A stretch of DNA of 64,000 bases from CBDBKL01 sp965206675 (lineage in GTDB: Bacteria; Bdellovibrionota; Bdellovibrionia; Bdellovibrionales; JAKFYE01): the NCBI GenBank assembly GCA_965206675.1, contig CBDBKL010000002.1:1-64000 (forward strand). The letters are read 5' to 3'. Below, in pieces: positions 8,564 through 17,347 of this stretch. Numbering within the stretch: position 1 is the stretch's first letter; each line of letters begins with the position of its first letter. A program made the position numbers and the translations under genes. A model generated the notes under the pieces. It was given only the letters and a program-made list of their open reading frames with translations, ran no database searches and was not told the origin of the DNA.

Positions 8564-9133
8564 ATGACAATGGGAGTGGGAGATCGATTTCCTGAATTCA
8601 ACCTTACAGCCGTAACTGGAAAAAAGTTTAACGATATTAGTATTGAGAATGTCTTTGTCGATGTGACAAACGATGTTCACAAAGGCAAATGGCTTACAAT
8701 TTTCTTTTATCCAAAAGATTTTACCTTCATCTGCCCTACAGAGATTGCAGCCTTTGGAGATTTAAAACAAGAATTTGATGATCGGGACTCTGTTCTCATT
8801 ACAGCCAGCACGGACAGTGAGTTCACTCACTGGGCTTGGCGCAAACATCAACCAGAGCTTCGAGACCTCCCTATTTTAATGTTAGCTGATGTGAAACGTG
8901 AGCTTAGCACAGCCCTTGGTATTTTAGATCAAGCAGAAGGTGTCTCACAACGTGCGGTATTTATTGTCGACCCTGATGGTATCATTCGCTTTTCTATGGT
9001 GACCGACTTAAGCGTAGGTCGTAATCCAAAAGAAGTTTTGCGTATCTTAGATGCTCTTCAAACTGATGAACTCTGCCCCTGTAACTGGAATAAAGGAGAT
9101 AAAACCATCAACCTTAAGGAGGCGACAAAGTAG
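8564..9133 (+). CDS. ahpC: AhpC, alkyl hydroperoxide reductase (2-Cys peroxiredoxin)
   Basis: A 189-residue peroxiredoxin that reduces H2O2 and organic hydroperoxides in the cytoplasm. The peroxidatic cysteine is Cys57 in FTFICPTEIAAF. The resolving Cys is within CPCNW (C171/C173) near the C-terminus, an arrangement typical of the AhpC group that pairs with AhpD. I start it at ATG 8564, six bases after AAAGGAG (8551-8557); an in-frame ATG at 8531 lacks a ribosome-binding site. It is followed 47 bp later by ahpD, so reduction is likely through AhpD rather than AhpF. Control by OxyR is indicated by the operator at 8461-8497. Confidence 0.95.
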   Translation: MTMGVGDRFPEFNLTAVTGKKFNDISIENVFVDVTNDVHKGKWLTIFFYPKDFTFICPTEIAAFGDLKQEFDDRDSVLITASTDSEFTHWAWRKHQPELRDLPILMLADVKRELSTALGILDQAEGVSQRAVFIVDPDGIIRFSMVTDLSVGRNPKEVLRILDALQTDELCPCNWNKGDKTINLKEATK

Positions 9134-9180
9134 TTTTTATCAAGCGTTTTATAAACGAGAAAAGGAAAGGCAACTTAGAA

Positions 9181-9690
9181 ATGACAATCAAAGATTTTCC
9201 AGACTATGCGAAAGACATCAGACTAAACCTTGGACGTCTTATATCTGACGAGGAAGTGGAGGGGCTAACCATCCACCAATCTCATAGCGTTTCCCTAGCC
9301 TGCGCCTATGCCACGAAAAATCAAAAAGTGATTGATGCCATTACGGAGCAAACGGCCGGAACACTTTCAGAACAAGATGTAACGGCTGCAAAAGCTGCCG
9401 CAACAATCATGGCTATGAACAATATCTACTACAGATCTGTTCACCTCATTAACGACAAAGAATATTCTCAAATGCCAGCCAAACTCCGAATGAATATTCT
9501 CGGCAATCCAGGTGTTAATAAAATTGATTTTGAACTGATGTGTTTGGCTGTCTCCGCTATCAACGGATGTGGCCTCTGCTTAAATTCCCACATTCATGAG
9601 CTTACAAAAGGTGGTATTTCAAAAACAGGTGTACAGTCCTGCCTGCGCATTGGTGCCGTTATTAACGGCGCAGCCCAATGCCTTCAGTAA
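9181..9690 (+). CDS. ahpD: AhpD, alkylhydroperoxidase / AhpC reductant
   Basis: A 169-residue all-helical carboxymuconolactone-decarboxylase-fold protein. The redox motif C130-G-L-C133-L-N-S-H137 is the AhpD CxxC...H centre, which accepts electrons from a lipoylated carrier and reduces AhpC. Length and motif position match the family. The gene follows ahpC with 47 bp between them; the AAAGGAAAGG upstream of the ATG is slightly far but usable. ahpCD with a divergent oxyR is a complete peroxide-response unit. Confidence 0.93.
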   Translation: MTIKDFPDYAKDIRLNLGRLISDEEVEGLTIHQSHSVSLACAYATKNQKVIDAITEQTAGTLSEQDVTAAKAAATIMAMNNIYYRSVHLINDKEYSQMPAKLRMNILGNPGVNKIDFELMCLAVSAINGCGLCLNSHIHELTKGGISKTGVQSCLRIGAVINGAAQCLQ

Positions 9691-9780
9691 GCTAAAAGCT
9701 GTTATATTTTGAAACAGTCTAGAACTATTTCAGTTTTTGATCTTTATAGCCGAATAACAAGTTATAAGGAGTACAACTTT

Positions 9781-10287
9781 ATGCAACCCTTACGGCAAAC
9801 CACACCCTTAGGCATGCCTCCCGTCAATCCAAACACTAACAGAGGGCTTTCACTTCAAAATAACGATGATATACCCTTTGATAATCCAAGAGCTGGTTTT
9901 GGTATTCGAGGGTTAGCTTTTCTGATAGATATGTTTGCTATTGTAGGTTTATCTCTAGTTCTTATTAAAGCACCACACGCGCCTCAGATATTTAAAGGCA
10001 TGGATAATAAATCCGCTCTAGTGATAATCGACCTCGTTTGTTTTGTGTTTCTTATGATTCTTCCCACAGCCCTATACGGAAGAACTTTAGGGAAGAAAAT
10101 CCTTAAACTCAAAGTTGTTCGATTAAACGAGAATCAAAAACTAGGATTTTTCAGAGGATTCTTTAGAGAGCTGATCGGAAAATCTGTCTCTTCATGGTTC
10201 TTTTTTGTGGGTTATCTTTTAGCTCTAGGTTCTCAAAAACTCACCCTACACGACAGACTGTTCAATACCAAAGTTATCAAAGAATAA
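9781..10287 (+). CDS. RDD-family inner-membrane protein
   Basis: A 168-residue protein with a polar, Pro/Asn-rich N-terminus (about 38 residues) and an RDD domain: RAGFGIRGLAFLIDMFAIVG (Arg and Asp in the first membrane helix), a second helix near LVCFVFLMILPTALYG, the conserved GRTLGKKILKLKVV loop, and a third membrane segment near SSWFFFVGYLLALG. RDD proteins are integral membrane proteins of mostly unknown function; some have been linked to ion exchange. The ATG at 9781 is preceded by AAGGAG (9766-9771). A longer frame from TTG 9709 is open but has no ribosome-binding site. It converges with the next gene, with only 3 bp between the stops. Confidence 0.8.
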   Translation: MQPLRQTTPLGMPPVNPNTNRGLSLQNNDDIPFDNPRAGFGIRGLAFLIDMFAIVGLSLVLIKAPHAPQIFKGMDNKSALVIIDLVCFVFLMILPTALYGRTLGKKILKLKVVRLNENQKLGFFRGFFRELIGKSVSSWFFFVGYLLALGSQKLTLHDRLFNTKVIKE

Positions 10288-10290
10288 ACT

Positions 10291-11385
10291 TTATTTTTTA
10301 TAAGTCACTCTATAAATAGCGTTATTATAATCATCAGAGATAAGAAGCGATCCGTCCCAATAAACTTCCACATCGACAGGACGTCCCCACACACTCCTAT
10401 CCCTCCTCAACCAACCTTTAATAAATGTTTGAACCTCTTTTGTCCTCGGGTTTGCCCAAATCACTTTATAACCGACCTTTTCACTATGGTTCCATGAACC
10501 ATGTAAAGCTACAAAAAAACCCGAACGATACTTTTTTGGAAAATGCCTCTTTCTATAAAAACGCATACCCAATGCCGCTTGATGAGCCCCCAACTCAATA
10601 ACAGGTTTCGAATACGACTTATTACAATCCTTACCCTTACCGAATTTCGGATCAGAAATATCACTGCCATGACAAAAAGGATAACCAAAATGCTCCCCCA
10701 TTTCCCGAACAACATTAATTTCCTCCGGAGGACTATCGTCCCCCATCCAATCCCTCCCGTTATCCGTAAACCATAACTTTTTAGATGACGGCTCCCAATC
10801 AAAACCCACTGAATTACGAACACCATGAGCATAAGGTCTCAAAATCTTATGTTTCATAGAGAGTTTAGAAATAGTAGCGAATCTTTTATCTTTAGAAAGA
10901 CAGGTATTACAAGGGGTTCCAATAGGAATATAAAGATCTCCATCAGGTCCAAACTTAATAAATTTCCAACCGTGATATCTCTTATCAGGTAAATCCGAAA
11001 AGAAAACCTCATAGTCCCTATTCTCTTTTAGGTTCTTTTTTATATTGGAAAATTTTAAAACCCGATGCACTTCAGCCACATACAAATCACCCTTTCGATA
11101 GGCCACACCATTCGGCATATTCAATCCCGATGCAATAGTGATACGCTTTTCCGCCACGCCATCTAAGTTTTTATCCAAAAGAACGTACACCGGGCCACTT
11201 CTAGAACCCACAAACACAACGCCACGAGGACCCAACGTCATAGATCGAGCGTCCTCAATATCCTTTGCAAAATATGTAATCTGAAATCCCTTAGGTAGAT
11301 CTAAAGTGGGTAAAAAATCACTACTATAAACAGAATCCCTCGACAGGAAAAAGAAAATCCCAATAATCAAAAGCCGTAAAATCAT
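10291..11385 (-). CDS. Secreted PQQ-dependent sugar dehydrogenase / sorbosone dehydrogenase family beta-propeller
   Basis: A 364-residue exported protein (signal peptide MILRLLIIGIFFFLSRDSVYS) with the glucose/sorbosone dehydrogenase beta-propeller. Seen motifs include LPKGFQITYFAKDIEDARSM at the mature N-terminus, GPRGVVFVGSRSG, NMPNGVAYRKGDLYVAE, the YAHGVRNSVGFDWEPSSKKL block, WFTDNGRDWMGDD with PEEIN, and VALHGSWNHS. Family members oxidise aldoses or aldehydes in the periplasm using PQQ; some do not bind PQQ. No pqq genes are in the window, so cofactor supply is open. The start at 11385 is 15 bp from a half-copy of repeat A at 11400. Confidence 0.85.
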   Translation of the reverse strand: MILRLLIIGIFFFLSRDSVYSSDFLPTLDLPKGFQITYFAKDIEDARSMTLGPRGVVFVGSRSGPVYVLLDKNLDGVAEKRITIASGLNMPNGVAYRKGDLYVAEVHRVLKFSNIKKNLKENRDYEVFFSDLPDKRYHGWKFIKFGPDGDLYIPIGTPCNTCLSKDKRFATISKLSMKHKILRPYAHGVRNSVGFDWEPSSKKLWFTDNGRDWMGDDSPPEEINVVREMGEHFGYPFCHGSDISDPKFGKGKDCNKSYSKPVIELGAHQAALGMRFYRKRHFPKKYRSGFFVALHGSWNHSEKVGYKVIWANPRTKEVQTFIKGWLRRDRSVWGRPVDVEVYWDGSLLISDDYNNAIYRVTYKK

Positions 11386-11399
11386 TTCGGCAGCTTAAC

Positions 11400-11464
11400 G
11401 GACTGTCGAAAAAATGTCATCTACTTCGTCACAATATATCGCTTCGGTTATATCTAGCTCTTTT
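11400..11464 (+). repeat. Repeat A' (half-element of repeat A plus a CTTCGGTT segment)
   Basis: Begins GGACTGTCGAAAAAATGTC and CATCTACTTCGT, as in the left half of repeat A, then switches to ACAATATATCGCTTCGGTT and ATATCTAGCTCTTTT. The second copy, at about 51028-51092, has the same arrangement. Module B1 follows after about 24 bp. Confidence 0.7.
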
Positions 11465-11487
11465 CGCGATTTTTTTTACGTTTAATT

Positions 11488-11617
11488 GAGAATTTTTCTC
11501 AGCAGGATTCAAAAGCTCAGACAGTTCTGAGGGTTCGCAGCTCGTATCTCCCCTATGGGGAGATACGCCCTGCGCCTCAGAAAACTCGTTTTGAACCCTG
11601 CTGAGAAAAATTCCCTC
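11488..11617. repeat. Repeat B copy 1: nested palindrome
   Basis: Outer arms GAGAATTTTTCTCAGCAGG and CCTGCTGAGAAAAATTC pair. The inner stem starts CTGAGG, carries CGTATCTCCCC opposite GGGGAGATACG, and closes with CCTCAG around a TAT loop. The whole 130-bp unit folds as one long interrupted hairpin on either strand. It lies downstream of the thermonuclease gene. Confidence 0.85.
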
Positions 11618-11710
11618 CTAATATCCTAAAAATATAAATCCACCCTCCATCACAACACCCCCTACGCTTGGGAAAGAAAAAATTCTTTCTTCAAACAAAA
11701 TTCAAAAGTT
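11618..11710. repeat. Repeat C copy 1
   Basis: AT-rich tail contiguous with B1. It contains the 35-bp sequence at 11660-11694, from CCCTACGCTTGGGAAAG to TTCTTTCTTCAA, which recurs exactly in inverse orientation at 12394-12428. A small internal hairpin, GAAAGAA-AAAA-TTCTTTC, is present. Confidence 0.8.
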
Positions 11711-11720
11711 ATAATTTTCA

Positions 11721-12257
11721 TTAATGAGAACTTGGGCGTCGTCGTCGTCTTGCTTTCCAGGGTTCTAAGGCATTTTCATTACGAAATAAACCTCTTTTTT
11801 CTGCCTTAGCTTGAGTTTCTATATCTTTCCATTCCTCACAGAAAGTTTTTTTACAATATCTTTCATAAACCCACGCTAGACCAGATTTTAAAAGTTCTTC
11901 GTTTAAAAGTCGACCATCAGAAAGCTGAACCAGTGCTACACTTCTCCTATATCTGTCTGTATCTATGACTTCGATAAAAACCTCTTTGCCAAAAACCAAA
12001 GCGGATGTGAATTGTTTAGCTCTTTTTCCAAAAGGCTGTCTTCTCTCAGGTGTATCAATACCATAAAGTCTGATACGTATTTGTCGTTTATTTTCGGTTA
12101 GTACTGTAATTGTATCTCCATCGGCTACCTTGACAACTTTCACCTGAGGTTTCGTTATATTTCGCTGTTGTTCAGATTTTTTTGTGAATGGAGGTGGAGA
12201 AGCTGTTGAGCACGAGGAGAAAAAGAGAACACATAGTAACCAAATTCGGTTTTTCAT
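11721..12257 (-). CDS. Thermonuclease (SNase-like) lipoprotein
   Basis: A 178-residue lipoprotein: signal peptide with lipobox LFFSSC (Cys16), a Ser/Pro-rich linker, then a staphylococcal-nuclease OB-fold domain. The active-site pattern is kept: VADGDTITV (calcium-site acid), RLYGIDTPERRQPFGKRA (the Arg35/Glu43 region) and DRYRR (the Arg87 region). It ends in a basic ARRRRRPSSH tail. Expected to cleave DNA/RNA at the outer surface or in the periplasm. I start it at ATG 12257; an in-frame extension to 12287 precedes the signal peptide. The gene is flanked by a perfect 35-bp inverted repeat (11660-11694 and 12394-12428), so it may have been moved as a unit. Confidence 0.88.
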   Translation of the reverse strand: MKNRIWLLCVLFFSSCSTASPPPFTKKSEQQRNITKPQVKVVKVADGDTITVLTENKRQIRIRLYGIDTPERRQPFGKRAKQFTSALVFGKEVFIEVIDTDRYRRSVALVQLSDGRLLNEELLKSGLAWVYERYCKKTFCEEWKDIETQAKAEKRGLFRNENALEPWKARRRRRPSSH

Positions 12258-12393
12258 GAATATTGCCCCCCAATACTCTTTAATCATTTTATTTTTTATT
12301 AATCAAAACTCAAGCAGAAATTTTGGTTTTTCATTTTTAAGTTGTTTAGATTTCTTTGAGGATTTGAGATCTTGAAATCATATGAAATTTTAC

Positions 12394-12470
12394 TTGAAGA
12401 AAGAATTTTTTCTTTCCCAAGCGTAGGGCGTATCGTGAGAAGTTGTAAATCGGATTTTTAAGATATTGCA
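12394..12470 (-). repeat. Repeat C copy 3 (inverted)
   Basis: Positions 12394-12428 are the exact reverse complement of 11660-11694. Similarity continues to the other C copies through GTATCGTGA and the following AT-rich part. It ends just before repeat A1, with module B absent. Confidence 0.8.
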
Positions 12471-12483
12471 TAAAGATCCAGAA

Positions 12484-12603
12484 GGACTTTTAAAAAAGCA
12501 TTAGATACGAGACGTACAAACCGAACGGAGGCGTAGTTTTCCATACGTCGGAGTGAGTGTTTGAGTGATTGCAACGAAGTAGATGATGCTTTTTCAAAAG
12601 TCC
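12484..12603. repeat. Repeat A copy 1 (120-bp palindrome at a gene 3' end)
   Basis: Terminal arms GGACTTTTAAAAAAGCAT and ATGCTTTTTCAAAAGTCC are inverted repeats (17 of 18). The core has GAACGGAGGCGTAG, TTTTCC, ATACGTCGGAGTGAG. The arm overlaps the 3' end of the gene ending at 12594: the TGA stop (12594-12596) lies inside the arm as GGACTTTTGA. Confidence 0.88.
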
Positions 12604-13772
12604 GCAGACTTATCAATAGAAAGAATAACTCTACTATCCCTAACAGAATCCACCCTAAAACCATCCACAGTTCTTAAGTGCTTGGCAAGACGTTCACCAC
12701 CACCTACAACATCCACCTCAAATACCACTCGGTTGGCCTGAAAAAATCGCTCCTTCACACTCTTTAACTCTGGAATCGCTGCCTTCAAATTAGATTTAAA
12801 ACTCATAATATCCGCAGGTTTAATAAAACCGTTGATATCAATTCGAACAATTTGAGTCGTGCTTAACCTTCCCTTTTTCCAAGCCTCCATCACCTGCTGA
12901 ACTAAATTGGCAATCAAAGCCTTTCCCTGATTAGCCAAAACACCCTCAATCGCCTTTTGCCTATTCCCCGCCTCCGTTTCATAATTTCCGGCAGACTCAG
13001 CAATCACTCTCCCCTTATCTCTGTGAATAATCGTCCAACGGATAGAAACTTTATTCGTCTGACTCGTACTCCCCGGACGAAAACTCACCCCGCCCCTTAT
13101 CGCCATCTGACTTCCGTAAAAATCACTTAAAAATTGCACATCCCTCATCCTCATAGAGTCCGACCTGTAAACTTCAGGAACATTATAGTAATAACCCCAC
13201 TTTATAGGGTTCGAAACATAAAAACCCTTTCCCCAAAACGCATTTCTCATCTCCTGCAAAATCCACCGCTCCTGCCGAATGAGAAACTTATCCTCCTCAT
13301 TAACAGGCTCTTTCCACCAATTATAATTTTTGTGCCTCACACGATCTGTAAGAGAAAAAAGCGGTAACAACACAACACCCTTTTCAATATTACTCATAAA
13401 CCCTTCTCTAAAAAGAAGTTCTTTTAAACTCTCTTGTGAAAGCTTAACCCTAGCCGATGCCTTAAATCCACCCCCACCTCTCGCTTCCAAATCCACAATT
13501 CTGGAAAAAGGAATAAACTTTTCTGTCTGATTTAATATTTTACTCCTTATAGAAACCTTACTCTGCTGATACCTCTCCTCACCTAAAATCTTTCTTATTA
13601 TATTAGTAGATACATTTTCAGAAACCGTTCGCAGCATTTCCTGACGAGCCCGTACAGAATTGCTCGCATCAGAAGTCACCTCTTCCGTATACTCAATCAA
13701 CTCTGCAGCCGAGAGATTCAAACTAAACAAAATAAATATAAGTACTTTCAACATAGGTCGTAAGGCTATCAA
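12594..13772 (-). CDS. Exported protein of unknown function
   Basis: A 392-residue protein with a signal peptide (MLKVLIFILFSLNLSAAE; Met at residue 7). The mature start, EYTEEVTSDASNSVRARQEM, and a domain ending GGGGFKASARVKLSQESL recall the N-terminal part of periplasmic flagellar/DUF2066-type proteins, but I do not recognise the family firmly. A central region includes VSIRWTIIHRDKGRVIAES, and a C-terminal alpha/beta domain ends VDSVRDSRVILSIDK. There is no lipobox. The last three codons and the stop come from repeat A1. The upstream region has TATAAT-like sequence near 13815. Possibly an outer-membrane-associated assembly factor; this is a guess. Confidence 0.6.
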   Translation of the reverse strand: MIALRPMLKVLIFILFSLNLSAAELIEYTEEVTSDASNSVRARQEMLRTVSENVSTNIIRKILGEERYQQSKVSIRSKILNQTEKFIPFSRIVDLEARGGGGFKASARVKLSQESLKELLFREGFMSNIEKGVVLLPLFSLTDRVRHKNYNWWKEPVNEEDKFLIRQERWILQEMRNAFWGKGFYVSNPIKWGYYYNVPEVYRSDSMRMRDVQFLSDFYGSQMAIRGGVSFRPGSTSQTNKVSIRWTIIHRDKGRVIAESAGNYETEAGNRQKAIEGVLANQGKALIANLVQQVMEAWKKGRLSTTQIVRIDINGFIKPADIMSFKSNLKAAIPELKSVKERFFQANRVVFEVDVVGGGERLAKHLRTVDGFRVDSVRDSRVILSIDKSADF

Positions 13773-13834
13773 AATTTGTACCTCTCTCCAATCCTTTATG
13801 CTGCGTCAATTATAACAAATCTCATACCTGTTTT

Positions 13835-16800
13835 TCATTGCACAACATGAATAAAATCTGTACGCCCCAACTTCATCTGTAACTGTTCAAAGAACAACTT
13901 CGAAGGGTGCACCCCCACAGGATCCTCTATATCTATAGTCACTCGCCGCTCTTTAGAGTTTTCTAAATTATCCAAAAGCAAAGACAGCTTTACCTTTGTC
14001 TTTCCCGGATGATCTTTCAGAATATCTTTCAAATCCTCTATTCTCTCTGTTAATTTTCCGTCCATTCGAAATTCAACAATCTTTGCAGCCCTTACAAGCT
14101 GTGCTTCCAAAGTTTCAATCTCATCAACAATTAACTTTCCATTCTGATTTTCCTTTTTAACCGTGCCCCCCACCAAAAGCACTTCCTCAGAATTAAGTAC
14201 ACCCTCATACTCTTCAAAAACATCAGGGAAGATAACCAACTCCAAATGCCCCGAAAGATCTTCTAACTGCACAAACGCCATGCGTGTACCCTTTCGAGTT
14301 ATCAGCTCCCGCTTTGAAGCCACAATGCCTCCAACCCACACCCTCATCTTTGATGTCTCTTTACTTTTTAAATCCTCAATAGAAACTGGCCTCTTTTCCT
14401 TTAAGGAAGCCAGCAGATTCTCAAAACCCTTCAGAGGATGATCACTCAAATAAAAACCTAAAACCTCTTTCTCAAATCTAAGACGTTCTGATTTCGTCCA
14501 TCTTGTTTTTGTATCCTCACTCGTAGAAATTTTTAGGTTTTTTAATATCGCTTTAGGATCAAAATTCTCTACCTGATCCTCACTGTCTTCTGAAAATAAA
14601 CTGGCCTGACCCATTTCTCTATCCCGCCTTTTAGATTCAGAATATTTTATGAAATGAGAATACCCCTTAAACAACTCCGCACGTGTCAACCCAAAATCAT
14701 CCATCGCCCCCGCTTTGATTAAAGCCTCTAGAGTTCTCTTATTCACCTTTCTTAAGTCAATATTCTCAAAAAAACTTTGAAGATTAGCAAATTTCTTATC
14801 TTTCATTTTTTCCCGCGCTTCCAGAATGGCTTCCACAGCCGACTCTCCAACACCCTTAATAGCTCCCAACCCAAAAACCAACCGATCAGAGTCCACAGAA
14901 AATTTAAACTCAGAAAAATTAATATGCGGAGGTTGAATTTCAATACCATGTGCATGCACATCTTTAATATACTTTACAATTTTATCTGTATCAGAAATCT
15001 CCGTGCTCAACAGAGCCGCATAAAATTCCACCGGATAGTGCGCCTTTAACCAAGCCGTTTGCGCCGCTACAACACAATAAGCTGCCGCATGAGATTTGTT
15101 AAAACCATACTGAGCAAATTTTTCCATCAGCTCAAAAAGTTCCTTTGCCTTCCATTCATCAAACTTATTCTTCTTAGCCCCCTCTAAAAAGCGATTCCTC
15201 TGCTTTTTCATCTCTTTGGCAATTTTTTTACTCATAGCTCTTCTTAAAACATCCGCCTCAGCCAGAGAGTAATTGGCAATCTTTGCAGCAATAAGCTGGA
15301 CTTGCTCCTGATAGACAATAATTCCGTATGTCTCTTTCAGAATATCTTCCAATTCCTCAAAAAGATAAGAGATCTCTATGTCACCACTCTTTCGACCAAT
15401 ATACTCATCCAACATCTGCATAGGTCCCGGTCTATAGAGAGCGTTAATAGCCGTTATATCGTTAAAACACGTCGGCTGCACCTTAGTGATAAGCTCTGAC
15501 ATTCCTTCACTTTCAAATTGAAAAATGCCAGCCGTATCCCCCCGACTCATGAGTTTATAAATCGAGGAATCATCAATTGGAATCTCCTGAGTGCGAATGG
15601 TTTTCTTTCTGTTCTTTTCAATTTCTAATATAGCGTCCTTAATAAGAGTCAGTGTCTTTAAACCTAAAAAATCAAACTTTATAAGACCTATCTTTTCTGC
15701 AATCTTCATATCAAATTGAATAACATTCTCATCCTCATTTCCCTTATAAAGAGGGGCATGTTCCACAAGAGGTTTATTGGAAATAATAACTCCAGCCGCA
15801 TGAATACTGGCATGTCTCACAAGACCCTCAATCTTTTGAGCCAACTCCATCAACGAATTGATCTGTGGATCTCCCTCCATCAACTCAGCTAACCGTGGCT
15901 CCGTCTCAATAGCTTCTTTTAAAGAAATCCCCAACCTGTCAGGAATTAATTTTGCCACCACATCCACTTCATTAAAGGTCATACCCATGACCCTTCCTAT
16001 ATCTCGAATGGCCGCCCTAGCTTGTAATTTTCCAAAAGTAATAATTTGAGAAACACACTCTTCCCCGTACTTTTGAGTGACATATTCAATCACCTCATGT
16101 CGGCGTTCTTGACAGAAATCAATATCAAAATCAGGCATACTTAAACGTTCAGGATTTAAAAATCTCTCAAAAATTAATCCATGAACCATCGGATCTAAAT
16201 CTGTAATTTGAAGACAATAGGCCACAAGACTTCCCGCTCCCGACCCTCGGCCCGGACCAACAGGAATTCCGCTCTGCTTAGCCCATTTGATAAAATCTTG
16301 AACAATTAGAAAATAACCATCAAATCCCATTCCATGAATGGTGTCTAACTCGTACTTTAATCTCTTTAAATACTCTTGCTTTCTCTCCCCTGTTATCTTT
16401 TCTCCCTCTTTAAACCGCAATTTTAACCCCTCTTCCGAATGCCTCTTCATAGCATCCTTAAGAGTTTCACCCTTAGAAGTCGGATAACTTGGTAAATGAT
16501 ATATAGGTTTTCCCTGCCTATCTTTTAATTGGAACTCAACATTGATCTCATCTGCAATTTTTAAAGTGTTTTCTATAGCTTCTGGCACATCTTTAAATAA
16601 AGTTCTCATTGGTTTTGATTTTTTAAAAAAGAATTCTTTTGACCCTAGAGTTTTTCGATTCTCGTCCTGAAGAGTTTTATTAGTTCCAATACAAACCATA
16701 ACCTCTTGAGCTAAAAAATCTTCCGACTTCAAATAGTGCACATCATTTGTTGCCACTAAAGGGGTTGAAGTTATTTTTGAAGCCTCTATTAAAAACGTAT

Positions 16801-17344
16801 TGATATCATCCCATTGAGAAACCCCCGTGCGACACATTTCCAAATACAAATCATCATGAAAGATATCTTTAAGCTCTCTGATTTTTTCCAGTGCCGCCTC
16901 TTCTCCCTTTTGAGAAAAAGCCCAAGGCACAACACCATATAAACCACCCGTTAAGGCAATGATGTCCTCATTATTTTCCTTCAAAACCTCCATATCAATT
17001 CGAGGCTTATAGTAAAATCCCTCTTTATATCCAATCGAACTCATTTTACATAAATTCTGATACCCCTTAAAATTCTTTGCCAACAAGACAAGACGAGTGT
17101 TCCCCCCCCTCTCTTTCTTATGCCGACCTTTAGGAGCTAAATACGCATCAACTCCCAATATAGGTTTTATACCTAAGTCTTTGCAGGCAAAATAATGTTC
17201 CACTGCCCCAAACATATTCCCGTTATCCGTCAATGCTAAGGCTGGCATTTTATCTTCCAATGCCATATTCGCCATGTCTTGAGAGGACGTTGAGGCCTCT
17301 AGCAGAGAATACTGGGAATGTGTGTGCAAATGAACAAACGACAT
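13835..17344 (-). CDS. dnaE: DNA polymerase III alpha subunit (DnaE)
   Basis: The 1169-residue replicative polymerase catalytic subunit. An N-terminal PHP domain starts SFVHLHTHSQYSLLEA. The palm carries VGPGRGSGAGSLVAYCL and PDFDIDF (about residues 404-410), with two catalytic aspartates. A fingers region includes ALYRPGPMQMLDEYI and the GFNKSHAAAYCVVA block, followed by a tandem HhH region and a C-terminal OB-fold (VWVGGIVASKRELITRKGTR). Length is normal for DnaE1. It is followed on the same strand by the exported protein gene and preceded by the gamma-carbonic-anhydrase gene with 3 bp between, probably an operon with miaB. A G8 run in codons for Arg-Gly-Gly (17102-17109) is intact. Confidence 0.97.
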   Translation of the reverse strand: MSFVHLHTHSQYSLLEASTSSQDMANMALEDKMPALALTDNGNMFGAVEHYFACKDLGIKPILGVDAYLAPKGRHKKERGGNTRLVLLAKNFKGYQNLCKMSSIGYKEGFYYKPRIDMEVLKENNEDIIALTGGLYGVVPWAFSQKGEEAALEKIRELKDIFHDDLYLEMCRTGVSQWDDINTFLIEASKITSTPLVATNDVHYLKSEDFLAQEVMVCIGTNKTLQDENRKTLGSKEFFFKKSKPMRTLFKDVPEAIENTLKIADEINVEFQLKDRQGKPIYHLPSYPTSKGETLKDAMKRHSEEGLKLRFKEGEKITGERKQEYLKRLKYELDTIHGMGFDGYFLIVQDFIKWAKQSGIPVGPGRGSGAGSLVAYCLQITDLDPMVHGLIFERFLNPERLSMPDFDIDFCQERRHEVIEYVTQKYGEECVSQIITFGKLQARAAIRDIGRVMGMTFNEVDVVAKLIPDRLGISLKEAIETEPRLAELMEGDPQINSLMELAQKIEGLVRHASIHAAGVIISNKPLVEHAPLYKGNEDENVIQFDMKIAEKIGLIKFDFLGLKTLTLIKDAILEIEKNRKKTIRTQEIPIDDSSIYKLMSRGDTAGIFQFESEGMSELITKVQPTCFNDITAINALYRPGPMQMLDEYIGRKSGDIEISYLFEELEDILKETYGIIVYQEQVQLIAAKIANYSLAEADVLRRAMSKKIAKEMKKQRNRFLEGAKKNKFDEWKAKELFELMEKFAQYGFNKSHAAAYCVVAAQTAWLKAHYPVEFYAALLSTEISDTDKIVKYIKDVHAHGIEIQPPHINFSEFKFSVDSDRLVFGLGAIKGVGESAVEAILEAREKMKDKKFANLQSFFENIDLRKVNKRTLEALIKAGAMDDFGLTRAELFKGYSHFIKYSESKRRDREMGQASLFSEDSEDQVENFDPKAILKNLKISTSEDTKTRWTKSERLRFEKEVLGFYLSDHPLKGFENLLASLKEKRPVSIEDLKSKETSKMRVWVGGIVASKRELITRKGTRMAFVQLEDLSGHLELVIFPDVFEEYEGVLNSEEVLLVGGTVKKENQNGKLIVDEIETLEAQLVRAAKIVEFRMDGKLTERIEDLKDILKDHPGKTKVKLSLLLDNLENSKERRVTIDIEDPVGVHPSKLFFEQLQMKLGRTDFIHVVQ

Positions 17345-17347
17345 ATT

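Noticed and set aside
11400..11710. CRISPR array
   Set aside because: Repeats are palindromic modules of different lengths at scattered loci, not regularly spaced direct repeats with unique spacers; no cas genes are in the window.
17102..17109. C8 run in dnaE as a phase-variation tract
   Set aside because: dnaE is essential and intact; the run just encodes Arg-Gly-Gly. It shows that such runs can be ordinary codon use here.
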